From positions 10,948,992 through 11,012,991 of the forward strand of contig CP137679.1 in assembly GCA_037976565.1 (NCBI GenBank): a stretch of 64,000 nt of DNA, in the 5' to 3' direction. Positions within the stretch are counted from its first letter, which is position 1. Every line of letters starts with the position of its first letter. The DNA comes from Mesocentrotus franciscanus (taxonomy: Eukaryota > Echinodermata > Echinoidea > Camarodonta > Strongylocentrotidae). Positions 1 through 14,500 of this stretch are shown piece by piece. The notes under the pieces are model-generated. The model saw nothing but the letters and a program-made list of their open reading frames with translations. It made no database searches and had not been told where the DNA came from. The position numbers were made by a program, and so were the translations under genes.

Positions 1-805
1 TTTCGACGCAATTTCGAAATCAACTACCTTCATTTGATATAATTTTTTCAGCTGTAAAACGTTATTATGAAATGGAAAAATATATATACCAAACAACTCT
101 CAGAGAGAATAAATTGAAAAAGAAATTGTTTCACTTTAGAAATATATTTTGAAAGTGTTGGAAATGTGCCAACATGAACATGATCATGTATTTTATGTTT
201 GGTATTGTTTTATATATTTAAAATACTAATTTTGTAATAAACTTTTGTTTTTATCTGCCACAAAGTTTTCGGCCGTGATGATTATTATCTTTGTTCAGCC
301 ATTATGTATGGAAATTATTTCTTTAATTATTTGTATATAATTTATGGATATACTCTTTATGATGGAATTTGTTATGAAAATAAAGAACCCTGTGGAAGGG
401 AAAAAAATATCATGCCTATACTTGATGGAAAGTACGACGTGAAATGGATGTTAAATTCATTAAATGATAGCTGATAATGGGGTTATTGTACAAAAGAAAG
501 AGGGAGAAAATATTGCACAGGGATGTTAGTTGATAAATTATGAAACAGGAACAAAATATTCACGAATATTTGGATCATGTCGAACGTGGTTGAATAAAGC
601 AGGGTGCATGGATCCAGAATGTTGTACTTTTGTACTTAATGTATGCTAGATGGTTTTTAAAAAGGGGGTCATTGGCCGGTTGTGTCCCCCCATCCGACAC
701 AATCAATATCATGCTTAAGGTTAACCTTATCCACTCAGATGACACTTAAAGTGCTTTCAATAAAACATAACAAAACATATTCAGGAGAAAACTTGTATTT
801 GAGAT
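1..805. other. No gene recognised
   Basis: AT-rich, presumably intron of GC-L since upstream coding exons are needed. No exon matching the N-terminal half of an ANF domain is seen. Confidence 0.6.
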
Positions 806-1085
806 GTTGTGGCGTAGTGGATAAGTCGTCGGACTGTGGATCACAGGGTCCGCGGTTCGAGTCCCGCCGCGGCACTAATGTCCTTTGGCAAGACATTAAT
901 CTACACTTGCCACTCGCCACCCAGGTGTTAAATGGGTACCGGTAGGAAGGAATTCCTTGAATGCTGTGAGCACCGAAATCGGCAGCCTAGCATAGCCGGG
1001 TAATGTTGGAGCGCCTTGAGGACCTTTCAAGGTGGATACGTGCGCTATATAAGAAACCAATATTATTATTATTATTATTATTATA
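806..1085 (+). mobile_element. tRNA-derived SINE with (ATT)n tail
   Basis: Box A-like TAGTGGATAAG and box B-like GGTTCGAGTCCC (855-866), a conserved body (AAGACATTAATCTACACTTG), and a (TTA)n tail. Not a tRNA gene: the cloverleaf is lost after box B. Confidence 0.85.
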
Positions 1086-2408
1086 GTCATCAACAGTCTC
1101 GCTAATTTTCAGTGATTTGGGGAGTCTGATCCACAACTGGGAAGCTTCTGACATAAATGCTCTACCTCATGATCTTTATGTTTTGGGGACAAGTAAATTA
1201 GATTCATTGGATGAACGGAGACTAGAGCGAAATGGCTTGTTGTGGCGGTTGCTATGAAAAGAGATTATTGTGGTGAGGAGAAAAAGAGTATAAAAGTGCT
1301 CGTAAACTCGGAGGCATTGTCATTGATCGATAAAGTGACTGTGAGTGAATGGTTTTTGGAAGGATGATCCGAATAACTTATACAAAACATCTTTAAAAGA
1401 AAGAAGATGTTTCATGCACAGATAAGTGGCAGCGAAGGCTTAATCGTCATAAATTATACATAACAATTGCACCTTATATTGACATGGTTGGCATGGTATT
1501 ACTGCTGAATATAGTATGAGATTGATAAAGCGTTTTCGCATGTAGAAGGATTTTGATCACTTTTTTGCAAACCATCCCACTAGAATATATTTCACGGTCG
1601 GAGAAGCGATGAATAGAAAAGTGGATTTATAGAGTCGTATCCATCAGATAAGTAATGACCTCTCATATTTCTTTAGAATGGCAGACAACCACTAATAATC
1701 ATTACTGCTATCCCGTTGCAAAACAATAGATGTTTACTAAATAGCCCTGCACACAAATGAACACAGCAGACTGAATCAGCACTTGATTGACAGGACATTT
1801 CATGATGAGTAAGAAATGAAGTTGATGAATAGATTTCGTTGACAACAAAATCCTGTCCTTGGTGATATGATGAGAGTGAAAGGAGAGAGGAAAATGAAAG
1901 AACCGCGGATTAGGAGTAAAATTCAACAATATTTTTCGAAGAACGATGAGATCCGCATTTAACAGACAATCCTATATGGAAAGAGATAGTTCCGGAAATT
2001 CTCAAACTCCCCATTTTGGTCCCTTTTTCCAAAAAAGGGAAACAATCTTTCCAAAGTTGTATTTTCTTTGCTCGCCACTCTTCCTCGGCGTTTGCCATTG
2101 GATGGAAATAGTAATGTTGCCGAGCTATTCGTTGACATGTGAAAATAGTGTTATCCAGCATAATAATCTTCCATTGTAACAGGCCATTTTTATACTTAAG
2201 TGCCTCGATACGAATTATTTCATTCAACTGTTACGAATAAACGTATTTCAATAGTCAGAATGCAAATTGCATATATTACGTGTTGTTAGGCAGGGCAAGT
2301 CATAATGTTTGTCCTACCTAGCAACAACTAATGTATGCAATTTGAATACTGACCAGTTAAACTGTGGCTTAATCAGGATTTATGCCCTTTTTTCTTCTTT
2401 GACTGCAG
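1086..2408. other. Probable intron, no exon recognised
   Basis: Holds a MITE fragment at 2170-2345 (GTGCCTCG family). The open frames here show no recognisable protein similarity. Confidence 0.6.
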
Positions 2409-2554
2409 TCATCATCCTATCGGCCCAGGGTGAACTGGTTCGTGAGGCCATGCTACACGCTTTCGACATAGGGCTCGTTGACGGCGAATACGCCTTCGTC
2501 AGCATTGAGCCGTTTAGCAATACTCTGGTGTTTGGAGATGATAACTGGAAACAA
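2409..2554 (+). CDS. GC-L exon e1, ANF receptor domain
   Basis: Encodes [16 protein letters not shown] and FGDDNW, typical of the second lobe of NPR-type ligand-binding domains. Acceptor gactgcag, donor gtaaga. It begins inside a codon (two bases complete it), so an earlier exon must exist. No convincing earlier exon is visible in 1-2408. Confidence 0.85.
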
Positions 2555-5500
2555 GTAAGATTTCGGAGATTAAACAAAGAGCACGATCGCAAAGACTTTC
2601 AGAAAATCACTCTGAGGCAATTTAAATAGAGTACCGAAGTTTGACGTCATAATGGCCAATGGGTCAAGGTTGCTGGTTCCAATTTTATGCTAAACAATGG
2701 TGTGGTGATCACACCAGCCCCAAACCCTGAATGTGTCCTACTATTACTATCACAAATGCTTTCGTCATCCTGCCAGGTCCCCATTTCTCTCCTGGATATG
2801 GAGTGGCAAAATGTAGATTAATGCCTTGCCAAAGGTCATTAGTGCCGTGTCGGGGATCGAACCCACGACCCTTGCATTTCCAGTCAAATATTCAAGCACT
2901 CGACTTCGACACATCTTTGATGTGTAATGACCTGTTCAGAACGATAATTATGTTTTCATTATCATTATTTTAATCATTAATCAAACTATGTTTGTCTTTA
3001 GAATGACGGTCGTGATCATGACGCGAAGAAGGCCTACGAATCCCTACTAATTTTTCGTCTCTTCAAGCCGCAAACTGATGAATACAGAGCATTCCAAAGG
3101 GAGCTTGAACACCGAGAGATCCGGGACTACAACTGGACAAGACCTGATCCGACCATGTATGTATAAACTGCAGGGGCTTATCCTGTCGCCTGCGCACTCT
3201 GGCCTTGAGTTTCCTTCCTATTATTGCAAATAAACAGGTTTTGATAGTTTCCTGTAAACATGTAGCTACTTAAGTACCTATATTATTCACTCTACCTTGT
3301 CCAATATCGGTTATCTTCAACCTTCACCTTGCAACAACAAAAAAGGAAGAAAAAAAAGGCGGAGACATTTCCGTTAGTGTGTGTTAGTATCGAAAGAACT
3401 CTCGTTCATTCCCCGCCTTTATACGATATTGCAAGTTTTCAAAGTGAAAAGATTAGCGGGGCCTTCATATAGCCTGAAATACAGAGAGAAAAATGCATTC
3501 TGAAAATTGACTGACGGAACACAAAGCCGAAGCTTACATTTCAAAAGCTACTTTACGTCACACTTTTAATGGGCGTTCGAATATCTGGCTAATCATAAAG
3601 TATTGAAAACCAAGGCAATATTTCAATGCAGTCAAGCGACAGGCAGTTTATTGAAGGTAGCTTCTTTAAAATGAAATGTCTTTTAATCTACCTTTTGTTG
3701 GTTGTGCTTTTGTCTGGTGTTCCTAAAGCTTTTGAACGACCTCCACTTTCCATAAAGTCTTTGGTAAAACTAAAATTGCAATGTGACCCTTTTTGTTGTA
3801 GTTGTTTAGTTTCTTTTTTGGGGGGGGGGGTGTGGAAGACTCCAGTGATATGGTACATTGACATTGGTCTTATTATAACCGTCACATAAACTGTTAGCTG
3901 TGTTATTTCGCGCATGCTTTTCTTTTTTCCAATGAAGCACCTCCAAGATATTTCAAAAGTGCAAAAAAAAACCTAAAACTTAAAATTTCTCACTCTTAAT
4001 CGTTGTGAAATAATTTATTTGCGAGTGCTTTCAATGATGCTGTGATCCTGTATATCTTGACGGTGGACGAGACTCTAGCTGAATAATTTGGGGGCCATTA
4101 CTCAGTTTTCATGTTTCCAAAGGGGTAACATGAAAATATATTACAACCGTGCAAAAACTAAAACTCACATTTCTCACTCTTAATCGTTGCAGAATAATTT
4201 CTTTGCGAGTGCTTTTCATGATGCTGTGATCCTGTATAGCTTGGCGGTGAATGAGACACTAGCTGAAGGAGGGAATATCTCTGATGGTTATGCAATCACC
4301 AGGAAGATGTGGGGTAGATCATTCCCAGGTGATTTGATTTGATTTGATTTGATAAGGGTTTTATTCAACAAGACATGTGCCATGGCATTTGCCTATGTCA
4401 ACTCCAAATACGTAGTTAAAGTCTGAATAAACAGTGGATTGCCTTATGCATTTATATATGGCATCAGTAAGGTTGTTCCAAAGAGGTTTAATTTCTCGCA
4501 GTCACAAAATAAGTGTTTAAATGTAGACAGACATAATGGAGAGACCATATTCATGATGGTACATGTAACTGGACTTTAACCATTGTATTATGTACAATGT
4601 ATATATATATTTGTTATCCTTGTGTTTATGTTTATGTTTTTGGCTTCCAATGAAAAATAAATACGAAAAAAAAAACGCGGCGTTTTTTTATTATTATGAT
4701 GAAGTTGAAAAAGCTTCTCATTTCTTTATCATAACACAAAGCTCAGTAAAACGTGCAGTTGCCATTCATTATCACGTGAAGAAGACAATTTTTTTTAAAA
4801 TAATAAACACATGCACTCTTCATATTGTCATACAGATAACGTTCTAATGATGAGCGACACATGATAGCCAAATAACAAAAATATAAATCAAAACTCTGAC
4901 CAGCTGGATCTGACAAGGCAATTTGTGTTATTTACATGCACATGGTACAGCTATCCGGAACTCTAAAAAATGTTGCAAGTACAACCTTATTAAAACCACA
5001 ACTAAAAACGTTCCCTCTCACAATAATGTTCAATCGGCCATTTTGCGGTGGTTTACCCCACCCATAGAGCTATATAATATGACCCCACCATATCTTTAAC
5101 AACAAAAATTAATTTAAAAATGTGTTAACAGCGTGTTTTTATCATTTACATTTACATAACAAATACATTCAAATGCTTTGGTCAAATGTCGTGGTCGAGT
5201 GGATATGTCGAGTTTGAGTCCCGCCGCGGCATTAATGTCATTTGGCAAGACATTAATCTACATTTGCCACACTCGACACAGGTGAGGTAAATGGGTAGCT
5301 GGTAGGATTATTCCTTGAAATGCACTGTGCGCTGATAACGGCTGCCGGAGCTAAAGCTAGGGTAAACATTTCCAAAGCTCTTTGAAAGCGCATGGGGACG
5401 TTATAACGGTGTGATATGCGCTATACAAGAACCGAATATTGTTATTATTATTCTTGGGCAGGTATATCTGGTACAGTAACGATCAACGGAAACGGCGATC

Positions 5501-8500
5501 GCAGCGGAGACTACTCACTTTGGGATATGACCAATACTGAAGAAGGCACATTTGAGGTAAAAAATTTGGCGTTGCCTATTTGAAGAGTTTGATTTGAAAA
5601 AAAAGGGAATAAAAGGATTTCAAACCAATAAAAGATTATCAAATGATAAGGGATGTAATTCCTTTTGAAAAAAAAACAGTGAAATTACAGAAAAAGGTTG
5701 GGTTTTTTTCTTCAGTCAATAGTAGAAGTATTTCATACTTCGGAAAAAATTCTCCATGAGTGGATTTAAGCATAATTATATATGTTTAATGCTGTTTGAA
5801 ATATAAAATTTAAAAAACGTGAAGAATAATAGACAACGACAGAAAGATCTGGTCGGACAATTCAGTTTTCCATTTAAATACACTCTTCTCGTTAGAGAAT
5901 TCATTATCTTTAAAAATCATATAATTTTCCGTTGACGAAGAGATAAAATAAGTTAATTTTCTTTAAGATGAAATGCAATTAGAATCATACCATTCGCGAA
6001 TGAGTGAGTATGGCCATTTGACAATAAATAAGTCTGTAAAAGAAAAAATGCAAAAATGGGGCATCTGGCCATTCAAATGTTGATGAGCATTGGAGGTATC
6101 CACGATTGTACATGATCTTTGATGGAAAGGAGAGGGATCTTGACCTTGCTTGTCAAAACCATGCAGTCCTGAGACTACAGTTGACATCCAGAGCTCAGTC
6201 TTCCTCATTGTTCCTAATTCTTTGTTTCTATTGTTGAATTGAATAGGAATGACTTACAGATGCACATGTAACATTTGAATGGCTACTAGTGCTTCCTATA
6301 TTTTTTGCAATACCAGTAGGACATTTTCGTAATTTTACAAAATTGAATGCACAAATCTTAGTTGAGTGCCTCGTTACTAATTATTTCATTCACCTGTAAA
6401 AGTGTTACAAATAATTGTATTTCAATAATCAGAATGCGAATAACATACATTACGTGTTGTTAGGTAGGACAAGTTTGTCTTAAATAATTTGTAACGAGGC
6501 ACTTAAAGATTTATGTATTAAATTTGATTACATTAAGAAAATGGTCTATTTTCTTAATCAGACCTTCTAACGGTTAAATGAATGTGCTCATTCAAGTGTG
6601 AAAGTTAAAAACTTGATCTTTATTGATGTTGTTGAAGTATTAATTTTTCATTAATTTTATTTATATTTTCAATATATTTTAGTGACGGTTTATATGAAAA
6701 ATTTTAACAATAAAAGAGTGTCCACTTTTTTTTTGCTGAGATTATATTGGCATGGAATCCCAAAAATACCAGGGCCTATCCCATCTCCTTGAAGATACCG
6801 AGAAACATGTTCTTTGATGATTAGTGTCCGTCATTTTGTATAACAGGTTCTTGCGAACTATTACGGAGAGACGGGAGAAATTGAGAAGACAGGGGTGAAG
6901 CCAGCTTGGCCTGGAGGGGGGCTGGGACCGCCCAGAGATGCCCCAGAGTGTGGCTTTGAGAACGAGTTATGCCAATCGAGTGAGTCTTTAATTATAGCTG
7001 TTATCGTATTAAATACTCAAACACCCTTTTATCTATCAACACCGAAAAACAGCATGCATTTATAATAGTAAGTGGTTTCCCTTGACAACCTTTTAAAATT
7101 TTTGTCCACGGCACGGTTCAGAAAAATGGGACATGAATATATATAAATCCTCAGTAATGTTTAATTCAAGCCCCAGGTAAGACCATGGGTCATGAATGCT
7201 TGACATATTATCTGGAGAGATTTCTCAATGTTAAAAAAAAATATATGCATCTCCCAGTACTTAAGATCGGCTATCTGATCTGCGTAAGGTTACAAAGTTT
7301 TGCCTGAAAATTTTAAACAAACCTCTTTAAGTCTATATCTTTTTAAATTTAGTAAATGTTATGCTTATTTACATTTTCAATTTAACTTAAAACATCAAGT
7401 AGCACTTCGAATCTAATATTGAGGAAGACAAATTTACTTTAAGAGCAGTAGTGGTTCTAGAGGGGGACTTTGGAGTTCAAGCCCCCTCCCTCCCCCAAAA
7501 AATAATTCTTCAAGCCGCCCCAGTTTTTCATTTTAATTTATAATAAATGTCAAGCGCGACAATTAATGCAAGAACTCCCATATAATTATTATGTGAGAAC
7601 CCCCACCCCCATGCCGCTCAGTTATTCTTCTTGAGCCACGCCTCATTAATTTTTATATCGATATTCTTCACCCCGATTCTTGATTATAAATTAATTTAAG
7701 CAAATCACTTGTAGAAAGGGAATGCAAGAACGATCCCCAGCCCCCTCCAGGCGCCCAAAACATATATTTTCCAGAACCACGCCTCTTGTTTCCTTTTCTT
7801 TCCTATCTGCGTCTATACTTTTCTTTCGTTCTTATATTTATATTGCATTGTTTATGCTTTTAGGATTTACGCATTCCTCCATGTGTTTAAACTGCTGAAA
7901 TGCTCTTAAATTGTTTATGTCACTATGTATATATAAATGTACACATCGTATTGTGATAATTATGAAGATAAGAAAAGAAGAATGAAGAAATTAAATGTTT
8001 TTCTTGATTGATTTGAACACAGACGAACTCCCTATTCTTGGTCTCGTTGGCATCGTAGCTATGGTGGTGGTCATGGCGGCTGCGGGAATTCTCTTCGTGA
8101 TTTACAGGTACTAAAAAGATTGTCAGCAAAGAAACGTTACTTGCTGCTAGTAACAATTCTAGAAATATATTTGAAGTATTGATAAAATGGTAAATGGAAT
8201 CTTGATGTATTTCTAGGTTTTTCTGTTTTTTTTTAAAACTCAAGATTTGGAATGTATAGATAGAATGTGTGAGTGTTTGTGGGTGCGCGCGTGTGTGTTT
8301 GGAAGCGTTAGGAGGGAGGATTTTTTTAGTAAACATACACTTAATGATTGTTAAAAAAGAGGAGGAGTTAGGACTGTGTGTTTGGAGGCGTTAGGAGGAT
8401 TTTTTTTTTTTACAACATGAACAAATATTTTGAACAACGCTTTTTCCTTTTCCTATTCGTTTTATCCCCTAGATCTACCTGTGAACATTTAGTTTTGATA

Positions 8501-11500
8501 GTCAATGACGATTTAAGACTCCGCTAAATTACAAATTCTAAAAACTGCAGATACTCTGCGGAAAGGATCATTTTTAGAGCTTTCCTTGCTTCCATTATTT
8601 TCACATAAAAAGCATAAATCGGGTCCAATTATCTGCTCACAAGGCAACAAACTTGGTAATCATATTTTGATTCTCTTTCAGGAAACATCGCCTTGATGCA
8701 GAGCTCATGAGCATGTCTTGGAAGGTCGCGTGGGAGGAGCTCATCTTTGAGGAGATTGGTAAATCGGTCGCCACGGCAACATCTGGTTCCAGGGCATTTT
8801 CTTCAAGGGTAAAGAATGCGATTCCTCCCCTCCCCCATACAGACTCTCACACACCCACGCACAAATTACATCTGCAGCTCTAGAAAAGCTTCTCTTCATC
8901 TTTTCTCTCATTTTTTTGGCATTTCTCTTTCTCTTTTGTATTAAAGGCTTTGTTTGACTTTTAAAATGGTACTCTCTGTGCTTTTACATACACTTTCTGT
9001 ACATTCCCATCTATATATCTGTCTGTCTAATCTCTTTATCCATTTATCTGCCCGTCTATCTATCCATCCATCTCTAACTATCCTTCTACACATATCTCTA
9101 TATCTGTCTGTCTATCTTCTATCGATCTAATCGCTTGATAAAGATGTAATGTTCGTCGAAAATTCGTGACCTATTTTACAAAAAGTTGGATTTGAAGCAT
9201 GCATCTTCTCTTATTCATCACTGTTTACATGTATATGTTTGTTATTCATTAAGCGTAACAGTCTATATATCTGTTTCCATTCTTCTTTATATCTTATTTG
9301 TTTCTTTTTTCTGCTGTCGATAATTTAAATTCAGTTTTACTAAACATTCATCACCCCTCTCCATCTACTGCCACTTTTATGAATATAATATGTGTATCTA
9401 TTCAAATCTGTAATGATAAATTACATTGCATCTCCCACAAGAAGAATGGCGTTTTTTGTGATTTTATTTTTTGTAAATGTTAAACCACATTAATATTCAT
9501 GTATAAAATTCTAGGATTTAACATGATTTCAAATCTTTAGAAGAATTTAAGTTTGACCTAAAATGAACTTATGGCTTTCACAGGTTTATAACATTCATCG
9601 TAATTGTTCACTTGCCTGTAATCTAATTTTCAATAGAGATCTATGAATGCAGAGATCCANNNNNNNNNNNNNNNNNNNNNNNNNNNNNNNNNNNNNNNNN
9701 NNNNNNNNNNNNNNNNNNNNNNNNNNNNNNNNNNNNNNNNNNNNNNNNNNNNNNNNNNNNNNNNNNNNNNNNNNNNNNNNNNNNNNNNNNNNNNNNNNNN
9801 NNNNNNNNNNNNNNNNNNNNNNNNNNNNNNNNNNNNNNNNNNNNNNNNNNNNNNNNNNNNNNNNNNNNNNNNNNNNNNNNNNNNNNNNNNNNNNNNNNNN
9901 NNNNNNNNNNNNNNNNNNNNNNNNNNNNNNNNNNNNNNNNNNNNNNNNNNNNNNNNNNNNNNNNNNNNNNNNNNNNNNNNNNNNNNNNNNNNNNNNNNNN
10001 NNNNNNNNNNNNNNNNNNNNNNNNNNNNNNNNNNNNNNNNNNNNNNNNNNNNNNNNNNNNNNNNNNNNNNNNNNNNNNNNNNNNNNNNNNNNNNNNNNNN
10101 NNNNNNNNNNNNNNNNNNNNNNNNNNNNNNNNNNNNNNNNNNNNNNNNNNNNNNNNNNNGGCTAATCATAAAGTATTGAAAACCAAGGCAATATTTCAAT
10201 GCAGTCAAGCGACAGGCAGTTTATTGAAGGTAGCTTCTTTAAAATGAAATGTCTTTTAATCTACCTTTGTTGGTTGTGCTTTTGTCTGGTGTTCCTAAAG
10301 CTTTTGAACGACCTCCACTTTCCATAAAGTCTTTGGTAAAACTAAAATTGCAATGTGACCCTTTTGTTGTAGTTGTTTAGTTTCTTTTTTGGGGTGTGGA
10401 AGACTCCAGTGATATGGTACATTGACATTGGTCTTATTATAACCGTCACATAAACTGTTAGCTGTGTTATTTCGCGCATGCTTTTCTTTTTCAATGAAGC
10501 ACCTCCAAGATATTTCAAAAGTGCAAAAAACCTAAAACTTAAAATTTCTCACTCTTAATCGTTGTGAAATAATTTATTTGCGAGTGCTTTCAATGATGCT
10601 GTGATCCTGTATATCTTGACGGTGGACGAGACTCTAGCTGAATAATTTGGGGGCCATTACTCAGTTTTCATGTTTCCAAAGGGTAACATGAAAAATATAT
10701 TACAACCGTGCAAAAACTAAAACTCACATTTCTCACTCTTAATCGTTGCAGAATAATTTCTTTGCGAGTGCTTTTCATGATGCTGTGATCCTGTATAGCT
10801 TGGCGGTGAATGAGACACTAGCTGAAGGAGGGAATATCTCTGATGGTTATGCAATCACCAGGAAGATGTGGGGTAGATCATTCCCAGGTGATTTGATTTG
10901 ATTTGATTTGATAAGGGTTTTATTCAACAAGACATGTGCCATGGCATTTGCCTATGTCAACTCCAAATACGTAGTTAAAGTCTGAATAAACAGTGGATTG
11001 CCTTATGCATTTATATATGGCATCAGTAAGGTTGTTCCAAAGAGGTTTAATTTCTCGCAGTCACAAAATAAGTGTTTAAATGTAGACAGACATAATGGAG
11101 AGACCATATTCATGATGGTACATGTAACTGGACTTTAACCATTGTATTATGTACAATGTATATATATATTTGTTATCCTTGTGTTTATGTTTATGTTTTG
11201 GCTTCCAATGAAAAATAAATACGAAAAAAAAAACGCGGCGTTTTTTTATTATTATGATGAAGTTGAAAAAGCTTCTCATTTCTTTATCATAACACAAAGC
11301 TCAGTAAAAACGTGCAGTTGCCATTCATTATCACGTGAAGAAGACAATTTTTTTTAAAATAATAAACACATGCACTCTTCATATTGTCATACAGATAACG
11401 TTCTAATGATGAGCGACACATGATAGCCAAATAACAAAAATATAAATCAAAACTCTGACCAGCTGGATCTGACAAGGCAATTTGTGTTATTTACATGCAC

Positions 11501-14500
11501 ATGGTACAGCTATCCGGAACTCTAAAAAATGTTGCAAGTACAACCTTATTAAAACCACAACTAAAAACGTTCCCTCTCACAATAATGTTCAATCGGCCAT
11601 TTTGCGGTGGTTTACCCCACCCATAGAGCTATATAATATGACCCCACCATATCTTTAACAACAAAAATTAATTTAAAAATGTGTTAACAGCGTGTTTTTA
11701 TCATTTACATTTACATAACAAATACATTCAAATGCTTTGGTCAAATGTCGTGGTCGAGTGGATATGTCGAGTTTGAGTCCCGCCGCGGCATTAATGTCAT
11801 TTGGCAAGACATTAATCTACATTTGCCACACTCGACACAGGTGAGGTAAATGGGTAGCTGGTAGGATTATTCCTTGAAATGCACTGTGCGCTGATAACGG
11901 CTGCCGGAGCTAAAGCTAGGGTAAACATTTCAAAGCTCTTTGAAAGCGCATGGGGACGTTATAACGGTGTGATATGCGCTATACAAGAACCGAATATTGT
12001 TATTATTATTCTTGGGCAGGTATATCTGGTACAGTAACGATCAACGGAAACGGCGACCGCAGCGGAGACTACTCACTTTGGGATATGACCAATACTGAAG
12101 AAGGCACATTTGAGGTAAAATTTGGCGTTGCCTATTTGAAGAGTTTGATTTAAAAAAGGGAAAAAAGATTTCAAACCAATAAAGATTAATCAAATGATAA
12201 GGGATGTAATTCCTTTTGAAAAAAAACAGTGAATTTACAGAAAAAGGTGGGTTTTTTTCAGTCAATAGTAAGTATTTGATACTTCGGAAAAATTCTCCAG
12301 GAGTGGATTTAAGCATAATTATATATGTTTAATGCTGTTTGAAATATAAAATTTAAAAAACGTGAAGAATAATAGACAACGACAGAAAGATCTGGTCGGA
12401 CAATTCAGTTTTCCATTTAAATACACTCTTCTCGTTAGAGAATTCATTATCTTTAAAAATCATATAATTTTCCGTTGACGAAGAGATAAAATAAGTTAAT
12501 TTTCTTTAAGATGAAATGCAATTAGAATCATACCATTCGCGAATGAGTGAGTATGGCCATTTGACAATAAATAAGTCTGTAAAGAAAAAAAAAAAATGGG
12601 GCATCTGGCCATTCAAATGTTGATGAGCATTGGAGGTATCCACGATTGTACATGATCTTTGATGGAAAGGAGAGGATCTTGACCTTGCTTGTCAAAACCA
12701 TGCAGTCCTGAGACTACAGTTGACATCCAGAGCTCAGTCTTCCTCATTGTTCCTCATTCTTTGTTTTCATTGTTGAATTGAATAAGAATGTCTTACAGAT
12801 GCACATGTAACATTTGAATGGCTACTTCTTCTATATTTTTGCAATAGGCCATTTTCGTAATTTTACAAAATTAATGCACAAATCTTAGTAGAGTGCCTCG
12901 TTACTAATTTTTCATTCACTTGTAAAACGAATAGTTGTATTTCAATAGTCAGAATGCGAACTGCATACATTACGTGTTGTTAGGTAGGACAAGTTTGTCT
13001 TAAATAATTTGTAACGAGGCACTTAAAGATTTATGTATTAAATTTGATTACATTAAGAAAACGGTATATTTCTTAATCAGACCTTCTAACGGTTTAATGA
13101 ATATGCTCATTCAAGTGTGAAAGTTCAAAACTTGATCTTTATTGATGTTGTTGGAGTATTAATTTTTCATTAATTTTATTTATATTTTCAAAATATTTTA
13201 GTGACGGTTTATATGAAAAATTTTAACAATAAAAGAGTGTCCACTTTTTTTTGCTGAGATTACATTGGCATGGAATCCCAAAAATACCAGGGCCTATCCC
13301 ATCTCCTTGAAGATACCGAGAAACATGTTCTTTGATGATTAGTGTCCGTCATTTTGTATAACAGGTTCTTGCGAACTATTACGGAGAGACGGGAGAAATT
13401 GAGAAGACAGGGGTGAAGCCAGCTTGGCCTGGAGGGGCTGGGACCGCCCAGAGATGCCCCAGAGTGTGGCTTTGAGAACGAGTTATGCCAATCGAGTGAG
13501 TCTTTATTATAGCTGTTATCGTATTCAATACTCAAACACCCTTTTATCTATCAACACCGAAAAACAGCATGCATTTATAATAGTAAGTGGTTTCCCTTGA
13601 CAACCTTTTACAATTTTTGTCCACGGCACGGTTCAGAAAAATGGGACATGAATATATATAAATCCTCAGTAATGTTTAATTCAAGCCCCCAGTAAGACCA
13701 TGGGTCATGAATGCTTGACATATTATCTGGAGAGATTTCTCAATGTTAAAAAAAAATATATGCATCTCCCAGTACTTAAGATCGGCTATCTGATCTGCGT
13801 AAGGTTACAAAGTTTTGCCTGAAAATTTTAAACAAACCTCTTTAAGTCTATATCTTTTTAAATTTAGTAAATGTTATGCTTATTTACATTTTCAATTTAA
13901 CTTAAAACATCAAGTAGCACTTCGAATCTAATATTGAGGAAGAAAATTTACTTTAAGAGCAGTAGTGGTTCTAGAGGGGACTTTGGAGTTCAAGCCCCTC
14001 CCTCCCCAAAATAATTCTTCAAGCCGCCCCAGTTTTCATTTTAATTTATAATAAATGTCAAGACAATTAATGCAAGAACTCCCATATAATTATTATGTGA
14101 GAACCCCCACCCCCATGCCGCTCAGTTATTCTTCTTGAGCCACGCCTCATTAATTTTTATATCGATATTCTTCACCCCGATTCTTGATTATAAATTAATT
14201 TAAGCAAATCACTTGTAGAAAGGGAATGCAAGAACGATCCCCAGCCCCCCCCCCCCTCCAGGCGCCCAAAACATATATTTTCCAGAACCACGCCTCTTGT
14301 TTCCTTTTCTTTCCCTATCTGCGTCTATACTTTTCTTTCGTTCTTATATTTATATTGCATTGTTTATGCTTTTAGGATTTACGCATTCCTCCATGTGTTT
14401 AAACTGCTGAAATGCTCTTAAATTGTTTATGTCACTATGTATATATAAATGTACACATCGTATTGGTGATAATTATGAAGATAAGAAAAAGAATGAAGAA

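Larger units (their letters stand above)
3587..9659 (+). repeat. Left member of a ~6 kb direct repeat ending at the N run (probable redundant contig end)
   Basis: Matches 10160-16166 nearly base for base through introns and exons e3-e8. Differences are mainly homopolymer lengths, for example a run of ten G near 3823 against four in the other copy. The match ends exactly at the first N. Confidence 0.9.

Noticed and set aside
809..880. tRNA gene
   Set aside because: Box A and B look good but the acceptor stem and 3' half do not fold and a SINE body with (ATT)n tail follows.
7923..8336. 137-residue minus-strand frame
   Set aside because: Antisense shadow of transmembrane exon e6 and its introns.
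9630..10208. Open frames of 170-190 residues across the gap
   Set aside because: They consist almost wholly of N.
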